43,141 nucleotides of DNA from Ruminococcus sp. (GCA_015066845.1 SVNO01000009.1:1-43141), one strand, 5' to 3'. Positions 31,566 to 39,921 are shown, numbered from the stretch's first letter. Notes: generated by a model from the letters alone, not told the origin. Numbers and translations: made by a program.

Positions 31566-32549
31566 TTATTCGCCGTCCTGCAATAACGCATACTGCTGTT
31601 GCACGCGCTGTGCCGCCTGTTCACGGAATGCCGGCGGCGAGAGAATCTCCACAACCGGCCCAAATCCCAGCAAGCGGATGAGCAGTTCCGTTTCCTCCTG
31701 CGTGTCGTACCAGAGCTGTACTGTGCAGCTTCTCCCTGCCTCGTCACGCTCCGCGTGTTTCTCATAGGACGCAAATTCCACCAGAAACCGTTCAATGCCG
31801 TTGCGCTCCTCCGATACGCGCACCTGCACCGGCTCGGCACACCGGCGGCTTGCAAATACGCGCGCAGTCATCCCCGTACATGCCATCCGTAGTCCGGTTC
31901 TGCGTATATTCCGGATGCGCCCGACATTCAGAACCCCTGCATTTCCCACACGCTCGCGCCGCATCTGACAGCAGTAAATCCGGAATTTGTCGTTTTTCTG
32001 GGAATATTCCAGCTTCAGCGGCAGGAATCTTCCGCGCAGCATCTTCCCCTTGCCCGAACAATACTCCACCGCCACGACCTCCTGCTGCCGGATGGCTTCG
32101 AGAACTGTCCGGAAATTTGCACGGTACTGCGCATCATCATAAGGATCACCGTCCTTGAAAATGTCAAAATACCGGAACACCTCCGGCAGATACAACGGCT
32201 GCACATCCCCAAGCTCCATCCTGAGTGCGGTAAGCTCCTCATCCGTCAGGAACAGCCGCATTCTTGCGTCCGACAGCTTCGTGCACAGCCAACGCTTCTG
32301 CAAAAGCGTCAGGTATTGCGGCGGCGCGTGGCGCGTGACGCGCCGGAATGTCCCGTCCTCCGCTTTCTGCAAAAGCCCCCAGCTTTCCGGCGTGTCCGGC
32401 AGCAGCTTTTGCGGCAGGAATAACAGGGAATCGCGGAACGCCTGCGCCTGTATGATTTGCCGGATATCCGCAGCCGTGACCTGCCCCCTTTGCAGGATGT
32501 GCTCCACAGTGCGAAAATACGCTCCGTATAATTCACTGAACAGCTCCAT
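31566..32549 (-). CDS. WYL domain-containing protein
   Basis: This 327-residue protein starts MELFSELYGAYFRTVEH; GAGGAGG precedes the ATG at 32549. The N-terminal half is helical. The WYL-type beta domain lies at about residues 155-225 (VAVEYCSGKGKMLRGRFLP, YSQKNDKFRIYCCQMRRER), followed by a C-terminal extension near 240-320 typical of WYL regulators (FASYEKHAERDEAG, LLGFGPVVEILSP). No clear winged helix is seen at the N-terminus. It overlaps the preceding WYL gene by 17 bases, so the two are coupled and may form a heteromer. WYL proteins sense ligands, often nucleic acids or nucleotides, and repress defence genes; here the divergent NACHT gene is the likely target. Confidence 0.85.
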   Translation of the reverse strand: MELFSELYGAYFRTVEHILQRGQVTAADIRQIIQAQAFRDSLLFLPQKLLPDTPESWGLLQKAEDGTFRRVTRHAPPQYLTLLQKRWLCTKLSDARMRLFLTDEELTALRMELGDVQPLYLPEVFRYFDIFKDGDPYDDAQYRANFRTVLEAIRQQEVVAVEYCSGKGKMLRGRFLPLKLEYSQKNDKFRIYCCQMRRERVGNAGVLNVGRIRNIRRTGLRMACTGMTARVFASRRCAEPVQVRVSEERNGIERFLVEFASYEKHAERDEAGRSCTVQLWYDTQEETELLIRLLGFGPVVEILSPPAFREQAAQRVQQQYALLQDGE

Positions 32550-33786
32550 TGTCCCCCTCCTCACTCCGGTACATCCGGTGCATCCGTTCCACATCGCGCC
32601 GGAAACGCGATTCCTGCTCCGGTGCGCCTGTAATTGCCACGATCCGCCCGATGTAGGTTTTCACCCATTGCATCATCTCGTTCGGGTCGAACGCGGTGAC
32701 GGTGTATGTGTACAGCATTCCGCCCTCATGCGTGACCTGTCCGGTGCGCTTCTCGCGCTGTAAACGCTCCAGAATATGCGGTTCACGCGCGGTATCAATG
32801 CGCATGGTAATGCGCACGGACTTTTTGTCGCTGCGGCTGCTGCCGAAAGAAACCCCGAAGCAGCGTTCTTTGTTTCTCTCGTAAATAGCACGGTATTCTG
32901 CGAAATTTTCACACGCGCCCCCATCCTTTACGCGCCGTATGTAATCAAGACGGAACGACAGAAGCCGTCCGGATTCCGGCAGATAGCCGATAAGATACCG
33001 CCGTCCGGTCTGCGCGGAGGCATGGATTTTCAGCGGAACGATGGTGCATTCCATCGGTTGGCTGCGGCGGTTGAGGTAGTGCAGGTTCACCATGCGCGCG
33101 CCGGCGATGGCATCGGTCAGGTGCAGGAGAATTTCGTCCTCAAGGATGTGCACAATGTAGTTGTGCTTCATCAGGAACACGTCATTGGACAGTCCGGCAG
33201 CTTTGAGCAGAGTATGCCCGACAAAGCCGAATTCCGGCAGGCAGGCAAAGAACCGCACGGCATCGGCAAGCGCAGGAATGGCTGAAAACAGGCGTTCTGG
33301 CGTTTGGGGAGTCAGGCGGTAGCGGATGATTTTCCCGTCACGCTCTGTCAGGAGCAGCCCTTCAGCGGCATATTCGCGGAGTTTTCCGCGCACGGTTTGT
33401 TCCTCGAACACTGCGCCGTAAGCAGTGGCGAGGGCTTCGGTGAGGCTGCGGATGCTGTGGGACTGACCGTCTGCGAGCAGGTCGAGGAGGAGAAAGTGCA
33501 GGCGGATGTCGTTGTCGGTGAAGCTTCGTGATTCCAGTGCACGGCAGAGGGGATTTTCCGCGATCCGTGCGCTGTTGAGGGTGATTGCCGCCTGTTTTCC
33601 GCGCTCGGTGGTGGCATAGCGCAGGTAATCGCCCAGCCAGCTTTCCACGCGCCGTTTTTCGTCATCGTAGGTACGCGCACTTTTCCGGTCAAAATCGCCG
33701 CGCACCTTGAAGCCGTAAATGAAGAATTCGCGCACATAATCGCGCGTTTTGTCGAAATTTTTAATCAGCTCCGAAAATCCACCCAT
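32533..33786 (-). CDS. WYL domain-containing transcriptional regulator
   Basis: This 417-residue protein starts MGGFSELIKNFDKTRDYVRE; AAAGGAG six bases before the ATG at 33786 decides the start. A winged-helix part lies at about residues 100-165 (LADGQSHSIRSLTEAL, EEQTVRGKLREYAAEGLL). A WYL domain follows (about 225-300; MVNLHYLNRRSQPMECTIVP and GRRYLIGYLPESGRL), and a C-terminal extension ends near 400. This is the architecture of BrxR/CapW-type regulators that control anti-phage loci, though similar proteins regulate other genes. It is divergent from the NACHT gene, sharing a 146-base promoter region, and overlaps the next WYL gene. Confidence 0.88.
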   Translation of the reverse strand: MGGFSELIKNFDKTRDYVREFFIYGFKVRGDFDRKSARTYDDEKRRVESWLGDYLRYATTERGKQAAITLNSARIAENPLCRALESRSFTDNDIRLHFLLLDLLADGQSHSIRSLTEALATAYGAVFEEQTVRGKLREYAAEGLLLTERDGKIIRYRLTPQTPERLFSAIPALADAVRFFACLPEFGFVGHTLLKAAGLSNDVFLMKHNYIVHILEDEILLHLTDAIAGARMVNLHYLNRRSQPMECTIVPLKIHASAQTGRRYLIGYLPESGRLLSFRLDYIRRVKDGGACENFAEYRAIYERNKERCFGVSFGSSRSDKKSVRITMRIDTAREPHILERLQREKRTGQVTHEGGMLYTYTVTAFDPNEMMQWVKTYIGRIVAITGAPEQESRFRRDVERMHRMYRSEEGDNGAVQ

Positions 33787-33811
33787 GCCATACTCCTTTC
33801 TGGTTTCTATT

Positions 33812-33840
33812 ATTATACCGCATTTTAACAAAAATTGCAA
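33812..33840 (-). promoter_or_regulatory. Promoter of the WYL gene pair
   Basis: On the minus strand TATAAT (33812-33817) is perfect and TTGCAA (33835-33840) lies 17 bases upstream. Its T-rich spacer resembles that of the facing NACHT promoter, which could allow one regulator to control both. Confidence 0.7.
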
Positions 33841-33865
33841 GTCTTAATAGATTCTGTGGAAAAGC

Positions 33866-33894
33866 TTGCTTTTTTTGTAGAAATATGGTATACT
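33866..33894 (+). promoter_or_regulatory. Promoter of the NACHT gene
   Basis: An extended -10 (TGGTATACT; box at 33889-33894) lies 17 bases from a weak -35 TTGCTT (33866-33871). The leader to the start codon is about 30 bases. Confidence 0.65.
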
Positions 33895-33932
33895 GTTGGT
33901 AGTGAATCAAAATTGGAATGGAGGGGTGGAAA

Positions 33933-36428
33933 ATGGGATTGACTCCTGAAAAATCTACGGATGAAAGATGGAAATTTGCGTATGAATTGGCAATTTCGCT
34001 TCTTCCATCCGCAGTGAAGCTCATGGGATTACCAATTCTGGAAGAACCTGTAATCGAGATTTTGAAGGCTTTTGGCGTTAACAGTGTGGAGGAATTGTTC
34101 CGAAAAGAAACGCCAATTGAAAAGACAGCTGAGATTATTGAAAAAGCGGTGGAAGAACTTCTGAAAAATGGCTACGGATTTTTGGGAGATTTTTTCAAAA
34201 ATAATGAGTTTGATTTTTCAAATGTAAAGCTTACAGCAGGTGCAGAGCCACTTGCAAAGTATTTATACGAGCGTTATGTCCTTGTAAACCCAACTTTTAA
34301 CCAAGCGTTTTTAGAAGTGGTATATTCTTCTATGCACGATTTTTCCAAAGAATTATTGGAGAAAGTAGAAGAAAAAATAAAAAAAGTGCCAGTACTGCAC
34401 ACTTTCTGGAAATTAGAACACATTGACGGACTGGTTACTGACATACACGATGCCACCGTAAAAGCCATCAACCACAACGCCGACTACCGCAACAAATGGA
34501 ACGAACGCTGCTGTCTGCACCGAACCCCAACCCACCCCCTTGTCACTCTGGAAACGATTTATGTCATGCCGGAAGTGCAGGTGGGCGAAGAACGCCTGAA
34601 AGTCGGCGACTGTGTTAAAGATTTTCTTGAAAATGATACGCAGCACATTCTCCTGCTCCTCGGTCACGGCGGCTATGGAAAGACAAGTTTTGTGGCACGA
34701 ATGGCAGCAAAAACCGCTGAATATACGGACAGACCGCTGCATATTTTCCGGCTGCGTGAGTTTGCGGATGCAAAGGTAGACGAGCTGTACAAGCGTATTT
34801 CGGAGTTTTCGCAAAACAAGCTTGCAAGCAATGCCGTGCTTGTGTTCGATGGACTCGATGAATTGTGTATGGTCGGGGGAGGAAATGAAACGGAAAAATC
34901 CCTTGACCTGCTCACACAGCTCATGTTCTTCTTTGACCAGTCATCGAGCTATAAAATCATCATTACTTCACGCCCTGAATACATCAGCGCAGAAAAAGCA
35001 TTGGAACGGCTGGAAAAGCTGAAAATTTCAGCAAAACGCTTTGTCAGCTATTGCTATGCGGCATTCAGCGAACGTCAGCGCGGCGAGCTGGTGGACAGCA
35101 TCGAAAAAGCCGACCCTGCACTAAAAGGCAGTCTGGGCTGTGAACAAGTGCGAAAATTCGAAGATAAAAAAGACGATGGTTTTTTATTTGAAGATGATGC
35201 TAACAAAGGTGATGCCATCTATGGTTCTCCGTTCCTGCTTTACCTGATTTGTGCGGCGCATGAAAAGCTGACACCGGAATGCTTTGAGAACCGCTGGCTG
35301 TTGTTCCGCACGGTGTTCCATGACATCAACCCCCAGCCGGACTACAAGAAAATGCAAGAAAACACGACTGGTCGCGGCGCAGTGGCAATGGAGCATCTGG
35401 ACAAGCTCTACCGCATCACCAGCCGCCTTGCCTATGAAATTTATAAAACCGGCTATAAAAAGCCGTATTTCCAGAAAGAGGAGGTTCTGAACGTCATTCG
35501 CGCTCTCTATCCGGATGAAACATCGGAACTGATTTCGGCTCTTGGGGACTGCTACGCCCTCTGCGCCTACTTCAAGCAGACGGAGAACGGCGCGGTGGAA
35601 TTCGCCCACAACCATGTCCGCGACTTCTTCCTCTGTGAGTATATTTTGCAGGGGTTGGATGACTGCTATGCAGAGCGTCCGGAAATGTCGGCGGAGGAAT
35701 GCGGAAAGAAAGTGGCGGATTGGCTGAGTGACAATTTCAGGTACGCAAGTACTGCAATAGAAACAGACGACTTCCTCCGACTGGCAGCAGAGCAGAAAAT
35801 GCTTGCCTGCCCGAATGTGGCGCAGTGTTTCAAGGCGGACGAGCTGAAGTATGTGTTCAATGTGTTCTGTCATAATGGCGGTCTGCGTGAGTACCATGCC
35901 GATGCCATGCCCGTTGGTGCGCAGACGGCGGCAAAGTGTGCAATCTGGAATTCTGCATTCTTTCTGAAAAAACTGCTGCCGGAAACGGATGGCTTGATTC
36001 AGTGGTTCGATGTGGAGACGTTCAATCAGGGGGATCAGAGTATCATAGAGCAGATGCGTTTACGGCTGGAATATGCAGATCTGCGCGGTGCAAATCTGAG
36101 ATTTGAAAATCTGAGCAATGCAGATCTGAGCAATGCAGATCTGAGCGATGCATATCTGAGTGGTGCAGATCTGAGCGGTGCAAAGCTGGACAATGCAGAT
36201 CTGCGCGGTGCATATCTGATCGGTGCAAATCTGAGAACTGCAAATCTGAGAAATGCAAATCTGAGAGATGCATATCTGAGAGATGCATATCTGAGCGGTG
36301 CAGATTTGAGCGGTGCAGATTTGAGCGGTGCAGATCTGAGCGGTGCACGATACGACAACCGCACCATCTTCACCAACGTCACCCCCTCCAACTTCAAGCC
36401 CCAAAAAGCCGGCATGATAAAACGTTAA
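33933..36428 (+). CDS. NACHT-type STAND NTPase with C-terminal pentapeptide repeats, candidate anti-phage protein
   Basis: This 831-residue protein starts at the ATG at 33933; the ATG at 33918 lies within the GGAGGGG binding site. Residues 1 to about 165 are helical, match no family I know, and are AT-rich in codons. The NTPase follows: Walker A GHGGYGKTSF (about 244), Walker B VLVFDGLDEL (about 303-312), and IIITSRPEY (about 346). A helical part with AHNHVRDFFLCEYIL (about 560) follows as in NACHT/STAND proteins. From about residue 709, about 18 A(D/N)L-type pentapeptides form a right-handed beta-helix, in the position of a sensor. Bacterial NACHT proteins defend against phage by abortive responses; that role here is inference. 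No nuclease or other effector motif is visible. Confidence 0.85.
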   Translation: MGLTPEKSTDERWKFAYELAISLLPSAVKLMGLPILEEPVIEILKAFGVNSVEELFRKETPIEKTAEIIEKAVEELLKNGYGFLGDFFKNNEFDFSNVKLTAGAEPLAKYLYERYVLVNPTFNQAFLEVVYSSMHDFSKELLEKVEEKIKKVPVLHTFWKLEHIDGLVTDIHDATVKAINHNADYRNKWNERCCLHRTPTHPLVTLETIYVMPEVQVGEERLKVGDCVKDFLENDTQHILLLLGHGGYGKTSFVARMAAKTAEYTDRPLHIFRLREFADAKVDELYKRISEFSQNKLASNAVLVFDGLDELCMVGGGNETEKSLDLLTQLMFFFDQSSSYKIIITSRPEYISAEKALERLEKLKISAKRFVSYCYAAFSERQRGELVDSIEKADPALKGSLGCEQVRKFEDKKDDGFLFEDDANKGDAIYGSPFLLYLICAAHEKLTPECFENRWLLFRTVFHDINPQPDYKKMQENTTGRGAVAMEHLDKLYRITSRLAYEIYKTGYKKPYFQKEEVLNVIRALYPDETSELISALGDCYALCAYFKQTENGAVEFAHNHVRDFFLCEYILQGLDDCYAERPEMSAEECGKKVADWLSDNFRYASTAIETDDFLRLAAEQKMLACPNVAQCFKADELKYVFNVFCHNGGLREYHADAMPVGAQTAAKCAIWNSAFFLKKLLPETDGLIQWFDVETFNQGDQSIIEQMRLRLEYADLRGANLRFENLSNADLSNADLSDAYLSGADLSGAKLDNADLRGAYLIGANLRTANLRNANLRDAYLRDAYLSGADLSGADLSGADLSGARYDNRTIFTNVTPSNFKPQKAGMIKR
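36060..36355 (+). repeat. 15-base tandem repeats encoding pentapeptides
   Basis: About 18 consecutive 15-base units such as GATCTGAGCGGTGCA encode SGADL, SNADL, RDAYL and RGANL variants. Many units are identical at DNA level (three near 36295-36345), which suggests recent expansion and possible copy-number variation between strains. The opposite strand also has long open frames here, a result of the low-complexity repeat. Confidence 0.85.
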
Positions 36429-36491
36429 CCGTCATCCTGCCCAACTCCTTTGTGAAATTTCCGTGAAAAATGCAGAATCCGTAGAACTTTA

Positions 36492-36520
36492 AGTTTATTT
36501 CAAGCCTTCTCCATTATAAT
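36492..36520 (+). promoter_or_regulatory. Possible promoter of the VTC gene
   Basis: A perfect TATAAT lies at 36515-36520, 40 bases before the start codon. No good -35 box is 17 bases upstream (AGTTTA), so an activator or another spacing may apply. Confidence 0.45.
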
Positions 36521-36559
36521 GGGAGTATCAAATACAGCCGTGCAGAAAGGAGTGCGCGT

Positions 36560-37330
36560 ATGGCAATCAGTACATTCCAGAGAAAGGAAATCAAATTCCT
36601 GCTCTCCCTCGAACAGTATGAAGCCCTGCTTCCGGAAATACATAAATACATGGACCCCGATAAATACTGCGTGGACGGCAGGGAATATGGCATCTACAAT
36701 ATCTACTACGATACGCCCGATGATTACCTCATCCGCGAATCCATCTCCAAGCCCTTTTATAAAGAGAAGATCCGCCTGCGCAGCTACTACTCCCCAGCTG
36801 CACCGGAGGACAGGGTGTTCCTCGAAATCAAAAAGAAAATCGGCGGTATCGTTACCAAACGCCGCGTGACGATGACGCTCGCCGAGGCAGATGCCTATAT
36901 GTTCCTGCACAAAAAGCCCGTGGGTACGGAACAATACCTGCAAAAACAGATTTTCGCAGAGCTTGACGTGTTCCTCAGTAATTATCCGGTCGCGCCCAAG
37001 CAGTATATCAGCTACCAGCGCAGCGCGTTTTTCGGCAAGGATGACCACGATTTCCGGCTGACCTTTGACCGCGAAATCACGGAACGCCGCTATGATTTGT
37101 CACTCTCCCAGCCCAGCTACGGCGCACAGATTATTGCTCCGAACCAACGGCTGATGGAAGTGAAAATTGTCGGCGCAATGCCCCTGTGGCTCTCCCGAAA
37201 ACTGGCAGAGCTGAAAATCTACAAAATCAGCTTTTCCAAATACGGCAAAGCATACCAGCGTTTTATCCGTAATCAGCTTTACGAGGAACGCATGAAGAAC
37301 CAAAAGAAAGGAAGTATTCTGCATGTTTGA
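36560..37330 (+). CDS. Polyphosphate polymerase (VTC) domain protein
   Basis: This 256-residue protein starts MAISTFQRKEIKFLLSLEQY; AAAGGAG precedes the ATG. The VTC domain fills the protein: basic KEIKFLL (about residues 9-15), YDTPDDYLIR (about 54-63), KIRLRSY (about 71-77), FLEIKKK (about 88-94), FDREI (about 162-166), LMEVKIVGAMP (about 191-201) and SFSKYGKAYQRF near 225. The alternating Lys/Arg and Glu residues form the tunnel that in yeast VTC4 makes polyphosphate from ATP. Bacterial homologues next to DUF4956 genes are common but their reaction is not settled. It overlaps the DUF4956 gene by eight bases. Confidence 0.88.
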   Translation: MAISTFQRKEIKFLLSLEQYEALLPEIHKYMDPDKYCVDGREYGIYNIYYDTPDDYLIRESISKPFYKEKIRLRSYYSPAAPEDRVFLEIKKKIGGIVTKRRVTMTLAEADAYMFLHKKPVGTEQYLQKQIFAELDVFLSNYPVAPKQYISYQRSAFFGKDDHDFRLTFDREITERRYDLSLSQPSYGAQIIAPNQRLMEVKIVGAMPLWLSRKLAELKIYKISFSKYGKAYQRFIRNQLYEERMKNQKKGSILHV

Positions 37331-38024
37331 TTCAATTCTGACCTATGACGCGATTTCCGGTTCCGTGGTGAATCTCACGGCGATGCAGTTCGTTATCTGC
37401 ATTGTATCCTCCCTTGTGATTGGCTTCGGTATCAGCCTGCTCTACCTCATCACCCACCGCAAGGAGGGCTTTGCGCAGAGCTACGCGCTGACTGTTATCA
37501 TGCTCTCGCCCATTGTTGCCATCCTGCTCATGCTCATCAGCACCACTGCAGGCGGTCTTGCCCTTGCAGGTGTATTCACCCTCTGCCGCTTCCGCAGCAT
37601 TCCGGCAGACCCGAAGGATGTCAGCTACGTCTTTCTTTCCATGGCAAGCGGCGTTATCTGCGGTAAGGGCTATGTCGCAATCGCGTTCATTTTCTTCATC
37701 CTGCTGGCGGCTGTGATGTATCTGCTGTATATCACCAATTACGCTGCCCCCAAGGCTTGCGATATGACGCTGAAAATCTCCATTCCGGAGAATCTCAATT
37801 ACGAAGGACTCTTTGACGCGGTACTCAACAAGTACACCACAAGCTGGAAACTGCGCAGAGTCAAGACCACGAATTTCGGATCGATGTTTGACTGCATTTA
37901 CAGCATCCAGCTGCCGAACAATGTTGAGCAGAAAAAATTCCTTGACGAGCTGCGTACCCTCAACGGCAACATGACCATTACCCTGACCATGTTCCGCTAT
38001 GAGGATAAGATTTACGAGAAGTAA
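37323..38024 (+). CDS. DUF4956 domain membrane protein
   Basis: This 233-residue protein has four hydrophobic segments in residues about 20-140, with the conserved cytoplasmic-type segment GVFTLCRFRSIPADPKDVSY (about residues 83-102), followed by a soluble domain (about 145-233). This is the DUF4956 signature. These proteins are nearly always encoded beside VTC-domain proteins; the eight-base overlap with the VTC gene shows tight coupling. A role as membrane partner of the VTC protein is likely but unproven. Confidence 0.88.
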   Translation: MFDSILTYDAISGSVVNLTAMQFVICIVSSLVIGFGISLLYLITHRKEGFAQSYALTVIMLSPIVAILLMLISTTAGGLALAGVFTLCRFRSIPADPKDVSYVFLSMASGVICGKGYVAIAFIFFILLAAVMYLLYITNYAAPKACDMTLKISIPENLNYEGLFDAVLNKYTTSWKLRRVKTTNFGSMFDCIYSIQLPNNVEQKKFLDELRTLNGNMTITLTMFRYEDKIYEK

Positions 38025-38058
38025 TGAAAGGACAGCTCTAAAATGTGAATTGAAACCT

Positions 38059-38092
38059 TCCGAATGACCGGCTGATTCTGTCGGTCATTTCG
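38059..38092. repeat. Hairpin in the spacer before the carbohydrate-binding lipoprotein
   Basis: CCGAATGACCG (38059-38069) pairs with CGGTCATTTCGG (38081-38092) with a single bulge and an 11-base loop. No T-run follows, so it is more likely a processing or attenuating hairpin than a full terminator. Confidence 0.5.
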
Positions 38093-38121
38093 GCATATCT
38101 GTAAGAGAAAGGAAACTGGCT

Positions 38122-39552
38122 ATGGATTATAGGAAAAAGTATCTCTCTCTGTTTTTGGTGCTTGCACTTTGCAGCGGACTTGCCGGCTGCGGCAGTGCGC
38201 AGGAGGAAACGCTTTCGCAGGAAACCACCACCACTGTACAGGAGGAGGATGACGCAAATCCGGAGGATTATCTGAACGAAACGGACGACCCCGATGACGA
38301 TAAGCCTATCAATCCCGATGAAATCGTCCTCGGCGGACAGGAAACCACGCAGACTGCGAAGTCCACGACCGCTGCGGCAACCACGGGCGCGGCAACTACG
38401 GCACAGTCCGGCACACAGGCAGGCACTACCGCAGCTGCCACGGATGCACAGGAGCAGACGGAAGCTGCCACACAGCCGCAGTCCACACAGGCAGCTGCAC
38501 AGCAGCCTGCATCCTCCACTGCAAAGTCTGCTGCACAGACCACCAAGGCAACGACACAGACCACCAAGGCAACCACACAGCCCGCAACCCAGCCGCCCAC
38601 GGAGCCTCCGACGGAGCCGCCCACACAGCCTGTCGATCCGGAGGATGTGGTAATGGCAATGATCGACCTGAGCAGCATGGGCATTGAGGGGGCAGGTGCG
38701 GCAGTTAACGGCAATGTGATTTCGATTACACAGGCAGGGACATACATTGTCGGCGGTGTGCTGTCCGATGGCATGATTGAGGTCAACACCACGGAAAAGG
38801 TGAAGCTCAAGCTCAACGGCGCGGACATTACCAATTCCACAGGGCCGGCGGTTCTGGTGACGGATGCCAAGCGTCTGACCATGACGCTCATTGAGGGGAC
38901 AGTCAATTCCCTGACGGGCGGCAGCGAGGTGGAGGAGGGTGCAATTTTCACCAATGACACGCTGGAAATCAAGGGTGCAGGTACGCTCTATGTCAACGGC
39001 ACAGCGCGGCATGGCATTTCCAGTGACGACGATATTGTCATCAAGAATGGTGATATTTACGTCAACGCGCTCAAAACCGGCATCATGGCGAATGATGATA
39101 TTACCGTCAGCGGCGGAACGCTGCATGTGACGGGCGGCACGAACGGCATGAAGTCCAAGGGGACAATGCACATTGCCGGCGGCACGCTCTGGGTAACGGG
39201 CGGCCCGAAGGAAACGAAAAGCGGCTTGTATTCCGAGACCACGTTCACGGTGACGGGCGGTTATATTTACGTTATCGGCTGTGACGCAACTGCTCCCGAC
39301 CCAAGCACCTCCACGCAGAATGCACTTGCAGTGAAGTTTGTACCCTCACTGGCAGGCGGCAGCACGGCAAGCATCAGCAGCGGCGGTGCGGTACTGTTTG
39401 ACGCATATTCGGACATGGCATACAATACAGTTTTTGTCTGCACACCGGACATCTGGGACGGCATGGAATTCCAGGTGACTGCCAACGGCGCGGACTGCGG
39501 TGTTTACACGACTGCCGGAATGATGACGGCGGTGAGTGTGAATCCAGCATAA
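38122..39552 (+). CDS. Carbohydrate-binding (Cthe_2159/DUF4353-like) lipoprotein
   Basis: This 476-residue lipoprotein starts MDYRKKYLSLFLVLALCSG with lipobox LAGC (Cys 23). An acidic stretch (about 30-70) and a long Thr/Gln/Pro/Ala-rich linker (about 72-172, ending PTEPPTEPPTQP) carry the functional part away from the membrane. From about residue 180 a parallel beta-helix-like domain has repeated segments: LNGADITNSTGPAVLV, GTARHGISSDDDIVIKNG and GTNGMKSKGTMHIAGG. This matches the Cthe_2159 family, whose founder from Clostridium thermocellum binds polygalacturonic acid and cellulose and has calcium sites. It usually accompanies VTC, DUF4956 and CotH proteins; no CotH gene is present here. 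A good terminator follows. Confidence 0.85.
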   Translation: MDYRKKYLSLFLVLALCSGLAGCGSAQEETLSQETTTTVQEEDDANPEDYLNETDDPDDDKPINPDEIVLGGQETTQTAKSTTAAATTGAATTAQSGTQAGTTAAATDAQEQTEAATQPQSTQAAAQQPASSTAKSAAQTTKATTQTTKATTQPATQPPTEPPTEPPTQPVDPEDVVMAMIDLSSMGIEGAGAAVNGNVISITQAGTYIVGGVLSDGMIEVNTTEKVKLKLNGADITNSTGPAVLVTDAKRLTMTLIEGTVNSLTGGSEVEEGAIFTNDTLEIKGAGTLYVNGTARHGISSDDDIVIKNGDIYVNALKTGIMANDDITVSGGTLHVTGGTNGMKSKGTMHIAGGTLWVTGGPKETKSGLYSETTFTVTGGYIYVIGCDATAPDPSTSTQNALAVKFVPSLAGGSTASISSGGAVLFDAYSDMAYNTVFVCTPDIWDGMEFQVTANGADCGVYTTAGMMTAVSVNPA

Positions 39553-39557
39553 TGATT

Positions 39558-39609
39558 CCCCGTTCTGTCGGCTTCTATATGAAGCGGCAGGACGGGCTTT
39601 TTGTTTTTT
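39558..39609 (+). terminator. Intrinsic terminator after the carbohydrate-binding lipoprotein
   Basis: CCCGTTCTGTCGGCTTC (39558-39574) pairs with GAAGCGGCAGGACGGG (39580-39596) with small mismatches, followed by CTTTTTGTTTTTTC. Confidence 0.88.
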
Positions 39610-39703
39610 CATACTAATCCTTCAAACTCCAACAGACAATTGAAGTTTTCAGTCTGTCGAAAAACGATCCTCTTATGCCGGAGGCAATGGAAAAGTTTTT
39701 GGT

Positions 39704-39773
39704 CGAGCTTTTTTCAAAAAGCTCGTGGGTGTCCAGAGGGCAACGCCCTCTGGTCGCGCACCGCAGTGCGCGA
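39704..39773. repeat. Triple-hairpin intergenic element
   Basis: Three perfect hairpins follow each other: CGAGCTTTTT/AAAAAGCTCG (39704-39725), CCAGAGGGC/GCCCTCTGG (39733-39753) and TCGCGCAC/GTGCGCGA (39754-39773). I recall similar strings with hairpins of this form scattered in Ruminococcus-group genomes. The rest of the 39610-39889 spacer holds no gene I can support. Confidence 0.75.
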
Positions 39774-39889
39774 AATCTCTTTAAGCCGTCGCTTTTTGGG
39801 AGAGCGCAGGGGGTGGGGCAAATGAAAAGTTGTCGATAGTATCAATATTCGGATTCTGAAAAATATTTGATAGTTTATTCGCTAACCTA

Positions 39890-39918
39890 TTGACATTCCA
39901 CCCCACATATGCTACAAT
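39890..39918 (+). promoter_or_regulatory. Promoter of the zinc-uptake operon
   Basis: TTGACA (39890-39895) and TACAAT (39913-39918) are 17 bases apart. Transcription would begin near 39925, inside the Fur-type box. Confidence 0.85.
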
Positions 39919-39921
39919 ATA

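Noticed and set aside
36060..36355. Qnr/McbG-like quinolone or microcin resistance protein
   Set aside because: Pentapeptide repeats alone suggest this, but here they are the C-terminal part of an 831-residue NACHT NTPase.
36035..36415. Three overlapping open frames opposite the pentapeptide repeats
   Set aside because: The 15-base repeat keeps all frames open; the translated strings are pure low-complexity repeats such as DLHRS, not proteins.
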